A stretch of DNA of 64,000 nt, taken from positions 62,001-126,000 of the forward strand of contig QBVD01000044.1 in NCBI GenBank assembly GCA_003058525.1, in the 5' to 3' direction. Positions 1-9,507 of this stretch are shown here, piece by piece. The notes beneath the pieces were generated by a model. That model was not told the origin of the DNA and made no database searches. It saw only the letters and a list, made by a program, of their open reading frames with translations. Each line of letters starts with the position of its first letter. The stretch's first letter is position 1. The DNA comes from a gamma proteobacterium symbiont of Ctena orbiculata (GTDB lineage Bacteria > Pseudomonadota > Gammaproteobacteria > Chromatiales > Chromatiaceae). Both the position numbers and the translations under genes were made by a program.

Positions 1-2893
1 AACGTCTCAAGCTTGATCCATCTGAGACCAGCAGCCAGTCATCCAGCGGAAAGTCAATGTCTTCACTGTGCAGCAGACGGGTATTGATGCGCAACGTGCG
101 CGGCCCTTGCACGATCATTTCGACAGGTGAGGATGGTGAGGCCCGGAATAACCTGAAGGTCTGATCCTGATCGGGCACATTCAGCATTTCAACACCGTCA
201 AACTTGACGATATTGTTGGCGAGCGAGCGCCACTGCCGCTCCCCTGGCAGTTTGTCCCACCAGGCGGCCCAATCCTCAAGCAAGGCCTCTTGATCCAATT
301 CCGGATCTGTCAGGTCGTTTCGAAGTGCGAGACCTTGTTGCAAGGCCGCATTCAGCGCTGTTCCTCGTGGGCCGGCATTTTCCCACGCCGATAAGGCCGC
401 TTTGTATCGACCTTGCCGCTGATGGCGGTAACCAAGCCAATAGGCCTGCAGCTGAGGATCGGCGAGAGTCTCTAAATTGGCATTGAAGGTACGCCACCAA
501 TCGGCGGAATAGGCGGCATCCAGCATGCTTCCTGCCGGACGCCGGTCTGGTGGAATTGAAAGCAGGATCTTTATCGCCCATACCGCTTTACCCTGTTTCA
601 GCAACATCCTGGCCAGCTTTGCCAATCGGACTGGCTGAGGATCGAGGATGGCATGGGTTATCAGCAGATTGAGGAGCCCCTGATCATCCCGGTTCTGCAC
701 ATATATCTTTTCCAGAGCAGCGACGGCCTGTTCCCTCAGTTGCGGATCCGCTTCATGTATCAGCATACCCCGCAACAGCAGTTCCGAGAGATTACCCTCA
801 CCCATTGCCGTCAGCGCGGCTACTCTCTGCATCATGGCATAATTACGCTGCCTGTTGCTTGTATAGAGGATGATATCGCTCCAGGCCTCCACAGCCCTGA
901 TCCAATCCTGATCTCGCATTGCCTCCTCTGCAAGGTGCAATGAGCGTTTCAGATTACCCTCGCCAGTCGATGACGAGCGTAAAACGGGCATGGGCCGCTC
1001 GATCCTGGCCACAAAGGTGGCATAGCGGGCATAGAGAAATCTAAGCAGGGGCAACCAGTCGTTCAACAGGGCCTCTTTTTGGTTGCCGCTTTCATCCCCC
1101 GGGAGGGTGTCCAGCAGCGTGGCAAGGCGAGACCGGGATTCAGCCAACCGCGGGATAGCCCCTATACTCTCGCGCATCAACCGATCGTGTTCCACAGTAT
1201 CCAGGTCACTGATTAAAAACAGGTACTCAGCCTCGTTTGTCGCCAGCTGTCCCGTAACGCGCATCCCCAGGGCCATATCCAGAGGCTGGGGGTTTACTGC
1301 CGACTGCCATATACGCAGGGTTGATATCTCTGCGGGCAATGGTAACTCCAGGTCCGCAACCGATGTGAGGACAGGAAAACCGGCCGTCTCCCTCGGTGAG
1401 AGTCTATGCGCCGCCGTAGAGGCATTCGGCCAGTAGCTTGTCTCAGGCAGCGGCAATCCGGATTTCAGCCTGAGCCTTCTTGGCGGCTCATCATCGAACT
1501 GCAGAAACAGCTCACCCTCAATGCCGTTCTGATAATCGCTGATTAACAGCTGCAGACGCGAGTCATGGCGCCTTTTCGGCAGTGCATAGTGATAGGCCTT
1601 CTCTTCTCTCTCAGGCAGGGTCAGGAAGATTCTCCCGGTGACCCCTTTTGCCAGACTGTCCACCAATGTTTGCGGTATCAACAGGGGCGCCTTCTCATCC
1701 CAACGAAGTCTTGATTTTGCCGGCCAGCGCACGGAGACAACCCCACTCTCCGGCATCGTGACCGGCAGCAAAGGCCGAAAGAAACCGTGCCGGCCATCCA
1801 TGGCTCGCGCCTCAGCGGCGATTTCCGGCAACAGCAACTGGTCTTCTGATAAACGGAGTGCCGCCTCCAATGCCGCCAAGCCGCCTCCGCTTAGTCGGTT
1901 GTCCCGCGCAAGCACACCAAGCCGTGTGATTTCATCGGATGCTGATTCGTATCGGCCGGGTATATCCGCCGGCGCCTTTGGCCGATTTTCCGCCACCAGG
2001 AAATCACCCTGTTCCGATACGCCCCGCAGGCGCAACAGGAGCGGGGTGCTGGCTCCTATCTTCAGGTGGTGACGGCCCTCGGGAATGTCGAGATAGCTGC
2101 GATTGACCATTCCCAGGACGCTTTCGCATCCATCCACACGCCATTTCCGATGCAGGTTGGCGCGACCGTATTGATGCCGGGTTTGGATGTTGATGCCATC
2201 CAGCTCCACATGAAGATGATAGATCTGCCGGGGTTCACTGCCGACTGTTTCATAACGCAGCCAACTCTCCATTTGCAGACGCTGCGGCCCATCGAACTCG
2301 GCCTCGATCTCCTGCGTGGGCCCCACCCTCCAGACAGATCTGGAGGTCGGCTCTTCAGGGCCCTGCATCTGTACAAGATCTCCCTTTATATCAGGTTGCG
2401 AACGGTAATCGGCCAGATTCGGCAGGCTTGGCGAACGGGATATGAAAAGTGCGACTTCGATGGGGTCGGAATAGTGTCCCGGCCGGCTCAAACGAACCAG
2501 TCTGTCACCTCCATTCGACGGCTCGACACCCCAGTTGTTTCCTATTCCTGCCTGCATCGGCGTCTCGAGAAACAATGCGGAGCCGTTTGAGAGTTCCAGC
2601 CGCAACTCCTCTGCAATCCATGGATCGCCCATCTTTATCAGGCGCAGACCCTGCCTCGCCGGCAATCGAATGAGTATGTCGCTGCCCGGTTCCAATCGTA
2701 CCGTATGCAGACCCTCGTCTCGATTGTAACCGGGTCTCTCCCCTCCCAGCCAATGGGGAAGATGTTCCAGGTTATCCCAGTAACGGAAGGGAGCAATACC
2801 ATCGGCACGATGCAGATGACGGCCCTCCTGGGCAAATACGGTTATGCAAAGACAGCTCCATCCGATCAAGAACCAAACTTGCCGGGATCGCAT
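1..2893 (-). CDS. Large secreted protein, C-terminus beyond window (partial)
   Basis: The reading frame is open on the minus strand from an ATG at 2893 to the window edge, at least 964 codons, with no stop met. Residues 1 to about 22 look like a Sec signal peptide ending near VFAQ. The first ~600 residues read as beta-rich segments. Residues ~640-900 are helical and TPR-like (repeated Ala/Leu/Trp-rich helix pairs), and a beta-rich stretch follows towards the edge. Its start codon overlaps the stop of the upstream gene by one base (TGATG), so translation is probably coupled and the product belongs to the CapC-like operon. I do not recognise a named family. By context it would be a periplasmic or surface component acting with the membrane proteins encoded upstream. 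The function is unknown; the gene itself is secure. Confidence 0.8.
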   Translation of the reverse strand, partial: MRSRQVWFLIGWSCLCITVFAQEGRHLHRADGIAPFRYWDNLEHLPHWLGGERPGYNRDEGLHTVRLEPGSDILIRLPARQGLRLIKMGDPWIAEELRLELSNGSALFLETPMQAGIGNNWGVEPSNGGDRLVRLSRPGHYSDPIEVALFISRSPSLPNLADYRSQPDIKGDLVQMQGPEEPTSRSVWRVGPTQEIEAEFDGPQRLQMESWLRYETVGSEPRQIYHLHVELDGINIQTRHQYGRANLHRKWRVDGCESVLGMVNRSYLDIPEGRHHLKIGASTPLLLRLRGVSEQGDFLVAENRPKAPADIPGRYESASDEITRLGVLARDNRLSGGGLAALEAALRLSEDQLLLPEIAAEARAMDGRHGFFRPLLPVTMPESGVVSVRWPAKSRLRWDEKAPLLIPQTLVDSLAKGVTGRIFLTLPEREEKAYHYALPKRRHDSRLQLLISDYQNGIEGELFLQFDDEPPRRLRLKSGLPLPETSYWPNASTAAHRLSPRETAGFPVLTSVADLELPLPAEISTLRIWQSAVNPQPLDMALGMRVTGQLATNEAEYLFLISDLDTVEHDRLMRESIGAIPRLAESRSRLATLLDTLPGDESGNQKEALLNDWLPLLRFLYARYATFVARIERPMPVLRSSSTGEGNLKRSLHLAEEAMRDQDWIRAVEAWSDIILYTSNRQRNYAMMQRVAALTAMGEGNLSELLLRGMLIHEADPQLREQAVAALEKIYVQNRDDQGLLNLLITHAILDPQPVRLAKLARMLLKQGKAVWAIKILLSIPPDRRPAGSMLDAAYSADWWRTFNANLETLADPQLQAYWLGYRHQRQGRYKAALSAWENAGPRGTALNAALQQGLALRNDLTDPELDQEALLEDWAAWWDKLPGERQWRSLANNIVKFDGVEMLNVPDQDQTFRLFRASPSSPVEMIVQGPRTLRINTRLLHSEDIDFPLDDWLLVSDGSSLRR

Positions 2894-3783
2894 CAGTGCC
2901 GCCTCCCGGACAGACAAACAGCCATCTTGGTCATCAATGCGCAATCGCTCAGCAGTGCATGACGCGCATCACTACTCAGTTCTATATGCATAAAACCCTG
3001 ATGGTCATACTTCCGCAGTATTGAGCCGATCTGGTTGGTCGTTGCCCCTAGCTCATCGACATCCCTGGGATATAACCCAACCTGTTCGTCGAAATCCGAT
3101 GCGAGACACCGAACAAGGGCCTGAACATTCCCTGAGGGATGTCGCGTGCCATCGCTGATGATCACCTGACTGTTACGCCCCGGATCACTGTTTCTTTTGG
3201 CACTATCGAAACCATGAATCTGAATCACACGGCTATCCGCAGACAGTAATACCGCAGCCTCGGCAAGCGCGGTAAAATAGTTATCACCATTACGCACCAG
3301 ATCCGCAGCCTTCCCATCACCATCTTTATTCCGCGCATATCGGGGAATGGTATTAAATGCCGCAATACGAAAATCGCCATGCCACATGAGGGCGTAACCG
3401 ATATTGCCTGTCTTTTTATCATGGAACCGATGAGGTATCTGCAACAGATTCAAGGGACCCGATGCCGTGCGAATCATAAACAGCCCACGACCCTCACACC
3501 GGGAGGCGTGCTCTTTCAGGACCACTATGCTCTCTCCATCCAGCTCGGCAGGCAGCCAGTCGAAACCCAGAGCGTTCCATTGCGACCGCATGGCATTTTG
3601 ATCCGTTATCCCTCTCAGGATTTTCGAGAAGAGTATGCGTACCCGGCTGAGCTCCTGCCTGCTTGGACGATGATAGGATTTACAGGGGGGTGCCAACAAA
3701 TACCCCTCAGGTTCATGCATCTCCGCGTTTGCGCTCGGCGCCAGGAAACTGAGCGACAGCAGAAACAGTGTTACACCTCTCAT
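2893..3783 (-). CDS. Secreted hydrolase-like protein of the CapC operon (putative metallo-hydrolase)
   Basis: 296 residues with a clear signal peptide (residues 1-20, ANA cleavage site), so probably periplasmic or secreted. Conserved-looking polar motifs are PHRFHD (117-122), IHGFD (189-193) and HIELS (266-270), spaced as in Zn-peptidase/amidohydrolase folds where His/Glu residues bind metal. The chain aligns by eye with two regions of the 1084-residue membrane protein encoded upstream in the same operon, where these polar residues are replaced. The start overlaps the stop of the 816-residue gene (ATGA), and the stop overlaps the next start. I infer an enzyme that cuts or trims an amide-linked substrate, perhaps a polyglutamate-like polymer, because of its CapC-like partner. 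No activity is proven, and the metal-site assignment is inference. Confidence 0.65.
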   Translation of the reverse strand: MRGVTLFLLSLSFLAPSANAEMHEPEGYLLAPPCKSYHRPSRQELSRVRILFSKILRGITDQNAMRSQWNALGFDWLPAELDGESIVVLKEHASRCEGRGLFMIRTASGPLNLLQIPHRFHDKKTGNIGYALMWHGDFRIAAFNTIPRYARNKDGDGKAADLVRNGDNYFTALAEAAVLLSADSRVIQIHGFDSAKRNSDPGRNSQVIISDGTRHPSGNVQALVRCLASDFDEQVGLYPRDVDELGATTNQIGSILRKYDHQGFMHIELSSDARHALLSDCALMTKMAVCLSGRRH

Positions 3784-6230
3784 CCCCGCTCCACAAACAT
3801 ATCGGTCTTGACCGGTTCGCCCGGATTGAGCCGGTAAAAGGAGAGATAACCCTCTACACCGAGCGATGGTTCGATGTGGATACGATATTTACCAGGCTCC
3901 AGATCCTCTCCCAACGGAAGAAAAAAACGCACACCCGCCGAAGCATGTTGCGATTGGGCGCCCAATATTGGTACCTTGTCACCGTCGCCTATGCGTAAAT
4001 CATAAAATCGATCAGCAAAGGTCCAAGCCGTTTGAGGTTTTAGGGAATGTCCCACTCTGGAAACCTTGATGCTGAGACCTGCCCGCTTGGATTGAGAGGT
4101 GCTGAAGAACTGTCCCGTCAGCACCTCTTCCCCGGCTGACCGCTTATGGTAAACGAACACCATGCCTTTCGATCCCAGTCTGTTGCTGAAACGACGCAGT
4201 CGAGGTTGTCCGTCAACCTCGGTATGATTGATGAACCACTCTGTCTCGCCCGACGATTCCAGACGCAATCGGTACACGCCGGGGTCGATCGCAGGCAGAC
4301 GAATCTGACCCTGGGTTGCGGCAAGGCTGGTTTGGTAAAACAACCTTTCGTCAAGAAACAGTGACAGCCTCTCTCTTTTACCGCCCTGCCTTAGATAGAC
4401 CAAGCTTGGCGTTACCGTTTCCCGGCCAAAAACAGAACGCAGGCGAACCTGTTCGTCGCGCCCGCTCACAATTGGATAAAACAGACTCGCCATCGCTTCC
4501 TCGCGTATCGGAAGTTGTGAAGCCCGTTCCACCAATAGATGGCGCCCCCGCCACCGTCCCTCGGGACGAAACTCTTCCCATTCATAACGACCGGCAACGA
4601 TATCTGGGTCATCCACGGGGGGACGGCGCTGAATATTCAACGCCGCGGTACGAAGCCCGTCCACTAATTGTCGTTCATCATCGGGCGTCACGATGAACCA
4701 GGCCGGTTGATAACCCGTATCCTGAAGATCACGGTAGTAATCCTCAGGAATACGCACACGCCTGACAAGGTTCATCGGCCGGGTATAGGCATTTACCCAG
4801 ACTTGAGCATGACTCCTGAGCTCGATTGCAGCGATGTCGCCGGGCAACCTGAAATAGAAGCTGGTCGGCTCGGTGATAAGTTCGTTGAACGCGTCTCCCG
4901 CCAGTCGATCATACAATGAGGGCGTTGCCAGCAGTGTCAGCTTGCCATGCCTCAACACTTCACCCTTGTCATCGAGCAACCGATAGTCCACCTCTGTTTC
5001 CTGCTGTTCATCGGTGGATGACATCAATACCCGTAAATCTATACGCAAGGGTGTGTCTTGCGATGCCATATGCTCTAGTGTGTAGCGTATCGGTTGTTCC
5101 GCATCGAGCATATAGAGACGCAGATAACTGAGATCGGGCGTGATCTCCTGCCATGTTGCATCCATTTGTCGATAAGCCCGCATTACCTGTGGACCAGAGG
5201 CTTCAATCTCCAGCAACCCACCCTCGTACTCCTGCTGAAAAGCAATCCTATCCGGGGTCCAGTTATGAGTCGAGACATCTCTTTTGTCCAGACTTCGTCC
5301 ATACCAGTGGATATGTATGGGTTCCTGTTGCGGTATGCGGTCACGCCTTACCGGCGTGAATTCCAAACGTACCCGTGACCGGCCTTCCGGCAACTGCACG
5401 ATGCCCCGATGCCATTCATCCATGTAGAGACCGGCAGGCAGTATCTCCTGATCCAGCGGCTCCCCAAGATCCCCGTGTCGAACGAACAGCTTATGTACCC
5501 GATAATCCCTCCCCTGCACCCCTAATGGTCCAAGCGGTTTCCAGCTATTACGCAGCAGGTTACGCCGCTCCTCCGCCAGAAGAAGTTCAGGATTGTAGAC
5601 CGAGCCACGTGCAAGCCTGACCCGCCGGGAAGAGGTCAACTTGCGCCATGCGGCATCAAGCTTGAGTTCCGTATATTGCTCCGGTTCATAACTTCGCACG
5701 GTAATTGCCTGTAATGGCGCATCCATAGACTTCACTTTAAGCATCAATTTCGCTGCAGACTCGATCAGAGGCATGATATGCACACGACTGTCAGAGGGAA
5801 CCCTATCCGCCGCTAAAAAGGCGTTTTGATTTACCACCTCTCCACTCGTCATGTCACGATACTGCCGAATCCTGGTGCGATGATAGAATTCCCCGCTTTC
5901 CAACTCCCGGCCAGCGCCGTCAAGCAAACGATAGTCCAGTGCATACAGCCATCCCTCTTCCGGTGCCTCGACGAGGGGTCTGTCGACTATTGCATTCGTC
6001 ACGATACGTAACATATCAGCGTGCCCGGTTAGCGGAAACACAGTCCACTGACCGCCGTCAAGACCGTATGCGATACTGCTACGTGTACCGGTGAGATTTC
6101 CACTGAGTCGCTCACCTTTACCCAGCCCCAGATCGATGCGTAACGTGGTTACGGCGACGTAATAGACACCGGCAGCAATCAGCAACAGCAGGAGAATTCT
6201 ACCAAGCAGTCTCACAAGGCACTCTCCCAC
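3780..6230 (-). CDS. Membrane-anchored beta-rich protein of the CapC operon
   Basis: 816 residues. One hydrophobic segment at about residues 8-30 preceded by Arg residues suggests an uncleaved anchor with the bulk in the periplasm. The remainder is rich in beta-type sequence and seems internally duplicated: the element DYRLLD followed by a Gly-rich turn occurs at 99-104 and again at 415-420 in similar surroundings. The start lies 19 bases inside the 3' end of the CapC-like gene and the stop overlaps the next start by four bases, so the gene is translationally coupled on both sides. No known enzyme motif was seen. A structural or scaffold role next to the multi-spanning protein is an inference from context. 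Confidence 0.75.
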   Translation of the reverse strand: MGECLVRLLGRILLLLLIAAGVYYVAVTTLRIDLGLGKGERLSGNLTGTRSSIAYGLDGGQWTVFPLTGHADMLRIVTNAIVDRPLVEAPEEGWLYALDYRLLDGAGRELESGEFYHRTRIRQYRDMTSGEVVNQNAFLAADRVPSDSRVHIMPLIESAAKLMLKVKSMDAPLQAITVRSYEPEQYTELKLDAAWRKLTSSRRVRLARGSVYNPELLLAEERRNLLRNSWKPLGPLGVQGRDYRVHKLFVRHGDLGEPLDQEILPAGLYMDEWHRGIVQLPEGRSRVRLEFTPVRRDRIPQQEPIHIHWYGRSLDKRDVSTHNWTPDRIAFQQEYEGGLLEIEASGPQVMRAYRQMDATWQEITPDLSYLRLYMLDAEQPIRYTLEHMASQDTPLRIDLRVLMSSTDEQQETEVDYRLLDDKGEVLRHGKLTLLATPSLYDRLAGDAFNELITEPTSFYFRLPGDIAAIELRSHAQVWVNAYTRPMNLVRRVRIPEDYYRDLQDTGYQPAWFIVTPDDERQLVDGLRTAALNIQRRPPVDDPDIVAGRYEWEEFRPEGRWRGRHLLVERASQLPIREEAMASLFYPIVSGRDEQVRLRSVFGRETVTPSLVYLRQGGKRERLSLFLDERLFYQTSLAATQGQIRLPAIDPGVYRLRLESSGETEWFINHTEVDGQPRLRRFSNRLGSKGMVFVYHKRSAGEEVLTGQFFSTSQSKRAGLSIKVSRVGHSLKPQTAWTFADRFYDLRIGDGDKVPILGAQSQHASAGVRFFLPLGEDLEPGKYRIHIEPSLGVEGYLSFYRLNPGEPVKTDMFVERG

Positions 6231-9200
6231 GTCAACAGCGCCATGCGGCTGTCAATAAAGCCCTGGATATCGCTACGGGAGAGTAATTTCTTGTCAGCCG
6301 TGAAGACTGAGTACACATCCCGTGGATTAAGGTTGGCAATCAGGCGCAAACCCGCTTCCTGCTGCAGACCGATCAGGAACGATTGACGGGAATTGAGGTC
6401 GATCAACCTCTGCCACGTATATTCAGGCCAGTCTGTCACCAATCCGCTGAGAGCCACCACATTTCCACTCTCCAGATAGCGACTCAACTGCCGCTGAAGC
6501 ATCGACGGCAGTGGGGTAGGAGACGCAGAGTAATCAAGACCCGTTAAATAGTCGTAGAGATCGGCTTCCCGTGTCTGGATGCCCACAGCGGTAAAGCGTA
6601 ACAGCTCCTGCCTATTCTGACCTTGCTGACGGTAAACGGAGCGTGCACTTGGGCTGAGCCAGAGGGCGACAAAGCCTTTATTGCGGGTGGCATTGATATA
6701 GAGGGATTGCGCCACACTGGCAATCTCGTATCCGGCTGTATCCTGATCTCCCTCGACAAAACGATAGCTGATACCTTCCAGTGCAAGCTGCTCCAATACC
6801 GGATCGACAAGCGTATCGGTTACACCTTGCGAGCTTGGTGTCTCGATCTTGGATATCAGTGCGTTCGCATGCTTGAGCTCCCCACGCCCCCTGCGGCTCA
6901 GTGCGCGACTGTGTATGACCAGCAGCGGCGTGTCAGCGGCCTCTCTTAGCACAACCTGATTAACTAAGCTGAACATATTCACCACATTATCCAAACGGAT
7001 AATATCCGCACTTCCGTCTGTATTGGCGCCCGGATGCGAACCGGCCAATAGCAACGCCTTGGCATTAAGGCGTTGAAACAGTGAAACCCCATACTCGAAA
7101 CTGTTTAGCTCATATAAGGGACGGGGCACTTGAACCAGATAGTTATTGCTCTTGCTGAGCCGGAATACATAGGTGCCCCAATAACGTCTTTCACCGCTGT
7201 CTGATTCAGCAAGGATTAAAAAGTCCTCCCCGGTCGATCGATGCCGGTAGCGTATCAGATGATAGTTCAATACCCCCGCGGCTGCCTGAATACCACGCAA
7301 CTCTTCCAAACCATCCTCTGTCCATTCGCCCTCATGGTAGGATTTTGCCGACACACTCAACAGCGGGGTAAGCACTTCGGCATCGAAGAAGAGCAATTCC
7401 TCCACCTTTGGGACAACATAGCTATCGCTTCCCTGTTCCGCGATCCGATCTTTTCTTGCCAGGACCCAGTCTTGTAGAAAACCATCGATACGCTGGGATC
7501 CCAGGACCAAAGGCGGTGCTTTGCCAAACCCCACGGATCGGGACCGTACCGAACGAATGCCGCGCTGATTAAGCAGAAGTTCTGCAAATCCCCTGCGGCT
7601 GATTTCACGCTGACGGTTATCGAATGGAGCGTCCCGCCATTGAATGAGCAATGATCCCGTCAGCTGTTTCAATGCAGTCAAATCGAGGTCTGACGGCAGA
7701 TCGACATGCACCCACAGCATATTCTCCGGTTCCTCAGGGAGATCTTCATTTATTGTGTATTTTTCCATATCGATGGCTGCGCTCAGACGCATGGTTTCTC
7801 GGGTATAGCGTCTTACCTGCAGAACATCCCGTTTGGCAAACACCGAATGAAAAACATGAAAGAAACTTTGCGGATTTGTCAGTACATCCGCAGAGCGGTC
7901 CGGATGCAGAAAACGACTGCTGCCAGCGACCGCCAGGCCACGGGCACCTAACAAATCGAACAATTGCAAACTGGCATCGAGTGCGCCGCGCTCATCCAAC
8001 GGGGCCGGCACTTCGACAACCATTCGGCTCTTGTAATCGGACCTAAGCAGATAGTAGCCCCATCCTCGTACAGGCCCTCGTTCTCTCAAATAATAGTAAC
8101 CCTGACCGTCATGCAGCAATTCATAACCCACCTTCTGAAATTGCACCAGTGCCTGCCGCAGATTGTGTTCCTCCCCTGACGAGAGATAATCATGCAACTG
8201 CGTCAAAGCTTCTGAAAACTGCTCAAGTTCAGAGGTCAAGGGAAGCTGAATTTTATTCTGACTCTGAGGTTGATAGAGCCGGACTCTGTCCTCGCGTACC
8301 CTATCCAATATAGGCAGTTGACTTTTTATCAGTTGGTGTGGATACACTCCACCGGCATGCGCTCCCAGGTTGATTTCCGGCCGAGGCATTAACGTCAGGG
8401 TAAACCCGATGGCGCTTGCTACGGCCACACCAACAAGAGAGGTCTGCAGTGTCGCTCTGGTCAAGCGCACCGCAATATCCTTGTCATGCATCTTCATCGC
8501 CATCAAGGTCGCCAACAGATAACCGAATGCATAGCTATCCGTAACCTTGACCTCTGGCATCAGCCATAGAATCAAATAGCCGAGAATGAGCTTGTATACA
8601 AATCCGATATTGAAAAACAACAACAGTTTGCGTCCCCCTTCAATGGAGATGTTTTTGAAGGGTTTGGTCTTTAAAAGTAGATGCGCGATGCCCAGTATCA
8701 ACAAGGCTTCAAAAAAAGAAGCCAGTATTTTGACCGGCTGATACCATTGCAAGGCCAACAATGAGGGGATCATGATGCCACTGAAATCCCAACCATAGAG
8801 GAGGTTCATGCGAGAGGCGACGAAGGCGGTGGTTATCAGGATGATATAGGCCTTCGGGCTGGCCAGTATCGAAGATGCAATATCTTCATACATGTAGTTC
8901 AGGTTACTGACCGTAAAATTGGTGACCTCCATTAACCCGTAGCGCACGATCAGATAGGTGACAACCAGATTGCCCGCTAACGGCAGAACCCCCATGCGCA
9001 GACCACTCTTCCAGAATTGATTGGCGATTAATGCAATGATAATGAGGCCGAAACTGTGCAGGTTGTTGCGATAGTCAAAGGCCACATCGAATCGATCCAC
9101 AAACCATTCACCCAAACCGGGTAACAGCCAGCCATCGAACAACACCCGTACAAGCACGCTTATCACGATCAAGGCGAAAAACCTATCCCGACCGAATAGC

Positions 9201-9466
9201 TGACTCCAATATCCCAGACGCGAAAGGAGTTCTGAAAATAACCAGACCAGAAAATAGGTAATGATGCTCTCGATTATGATGATCGCCGCAGCCCATGGCT
9301 TGATGATCATCAGTGGAACGAGATATCCCGGCACCACCAACCCGGACAACACCCATCCGAAACGCAGATTGAAAAATGCCACGACGGCCACACCGATCCA
9401 GACCGTGGTAATAACCGAACTGGCGAGTCCGCCCTGAGGAAAAAGTGGGAGGGGAAATATATCCAT
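6212..9466 (-). CDS. Tandem CapC/PgsC-like membrane protein fused to two degenerate hydrolase-like domains
   Basis: 1084 residues. The N-terminal ~360 residues hold many membrane helices arranged as two CapC/PgsC-like units: SGLVVPGYLVPL at 41-52 with a following helix set to ~180, and SGIMIPSLLAL at 229-239 with a set to ~355. CapC/PgsC is the membrane subunit of poly-gamma-glutamate synthesis in Bacillus. The soluble part contains two copies of one domain (about 455-560 and 755-945), sharing WG-Y---R, V-VP-PL, SL-F--L-A----AGS and D-SAD elements. Both resemble the secreted 296-residue protein but lack its His/Glu residues: VPRPL replaces IPHRF and VALWLS replaces MHIELS. This suggests pseudoenzyme domains that bind rather than cut. 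No CapB-type ligase is in the window, so polyglutamate as substrate is only a hypothesis. Confidence 0.75.
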   Translation of the reverse strand: MDIFPLPLFPQGGLASSVITTVWIGVAVVAFFNLRFGWVLSGLVVPGYLVPLMIIKPWAAAIIIIESIITYFLVWLFSELLSRLGYWSQLFGRDRFFALIVISVLVRVLFDGWLLPGLGEWFVDRFDVAFDYRNNLHSFGLIIIALIANQFWKSGLRMGVLPLAGNLVVTYLIVRYGLMEVTNFTVSNLNYMYEDIASSILASPKAYIILITTAFVASRMNLLYGWDFSGIMIPSLLALQWYQPVKILASFFEALLILGIAHLLLKTKPFKNISIEGGRKLLLFFNIGFVYKLILGYLILWLMPEVKVTDSYAFGYLLATLMAMKMHDKDIAVRLTRATLQTSLVGVAVASAIGFTLTLMPRPEINLGAHAGGVYPHQLIKSQLPILDRVREDRVRLYQPQSQNKIQLPLTSELEQFSEALTQLHDYLSSGEEHNLRQALVQFQKVGYELLHDGQGYYYLRERGPVRGWGYYLLRSDYKSRMVVEVPAPLDERGALDASLQLFDLLGARGLAVAGSSRFLHPDRSADVLTNPQSFFHVFHSVFAKRDVLQVRRYTRETMRLSAAIDMEKYTINEDLPEEPENMLWVHVDLPSDLDLTALKQLTGSLLIQWRDAPFDNRQREISRRGFAELLLNQRGIRSVRSRSVGFGKAPPLVLGSQRIDGFLQDWVLARKDRIAEQGSDSYVVPKVEELLFFDAEVLTPLLSVSAKSYHEGEWTEDGLEELRGIQAAAGVLNYHLIRYRHRSTGEDFLILAESDSGERRYWGTYVFRLSKSNNYLVQVPRPLYELNSFEYGVSLFQRLNAKALLLAGSHPGANTDGSADIIRLDNVVNMFSLVNQVVLREAADTPLLVIHSRALSRRGRGELKHANALISKIETPSSQGVTDTLVDPVLEQLALEGISYRFVEGDQDTAGYEIASVAQSLYINATRNKGFVALWLSPSARSVYRQQGQNRQELLRFTAVGIQTREADLYDYLTGLDYSASPTPLPSMLQRQLSRYLESGNVVALSGLVTDWPEYTWQRLIDLNSRQSFLIGLQQEAGLRLIANLNPRDVYSVFTADKKLLSRSDIQGFIDSRMALLTWESAL

Positions 9467-9507
9467 ACGGTTATGCAGACATCTCTATCAACCCATGTAT
9501 CTGTGAT

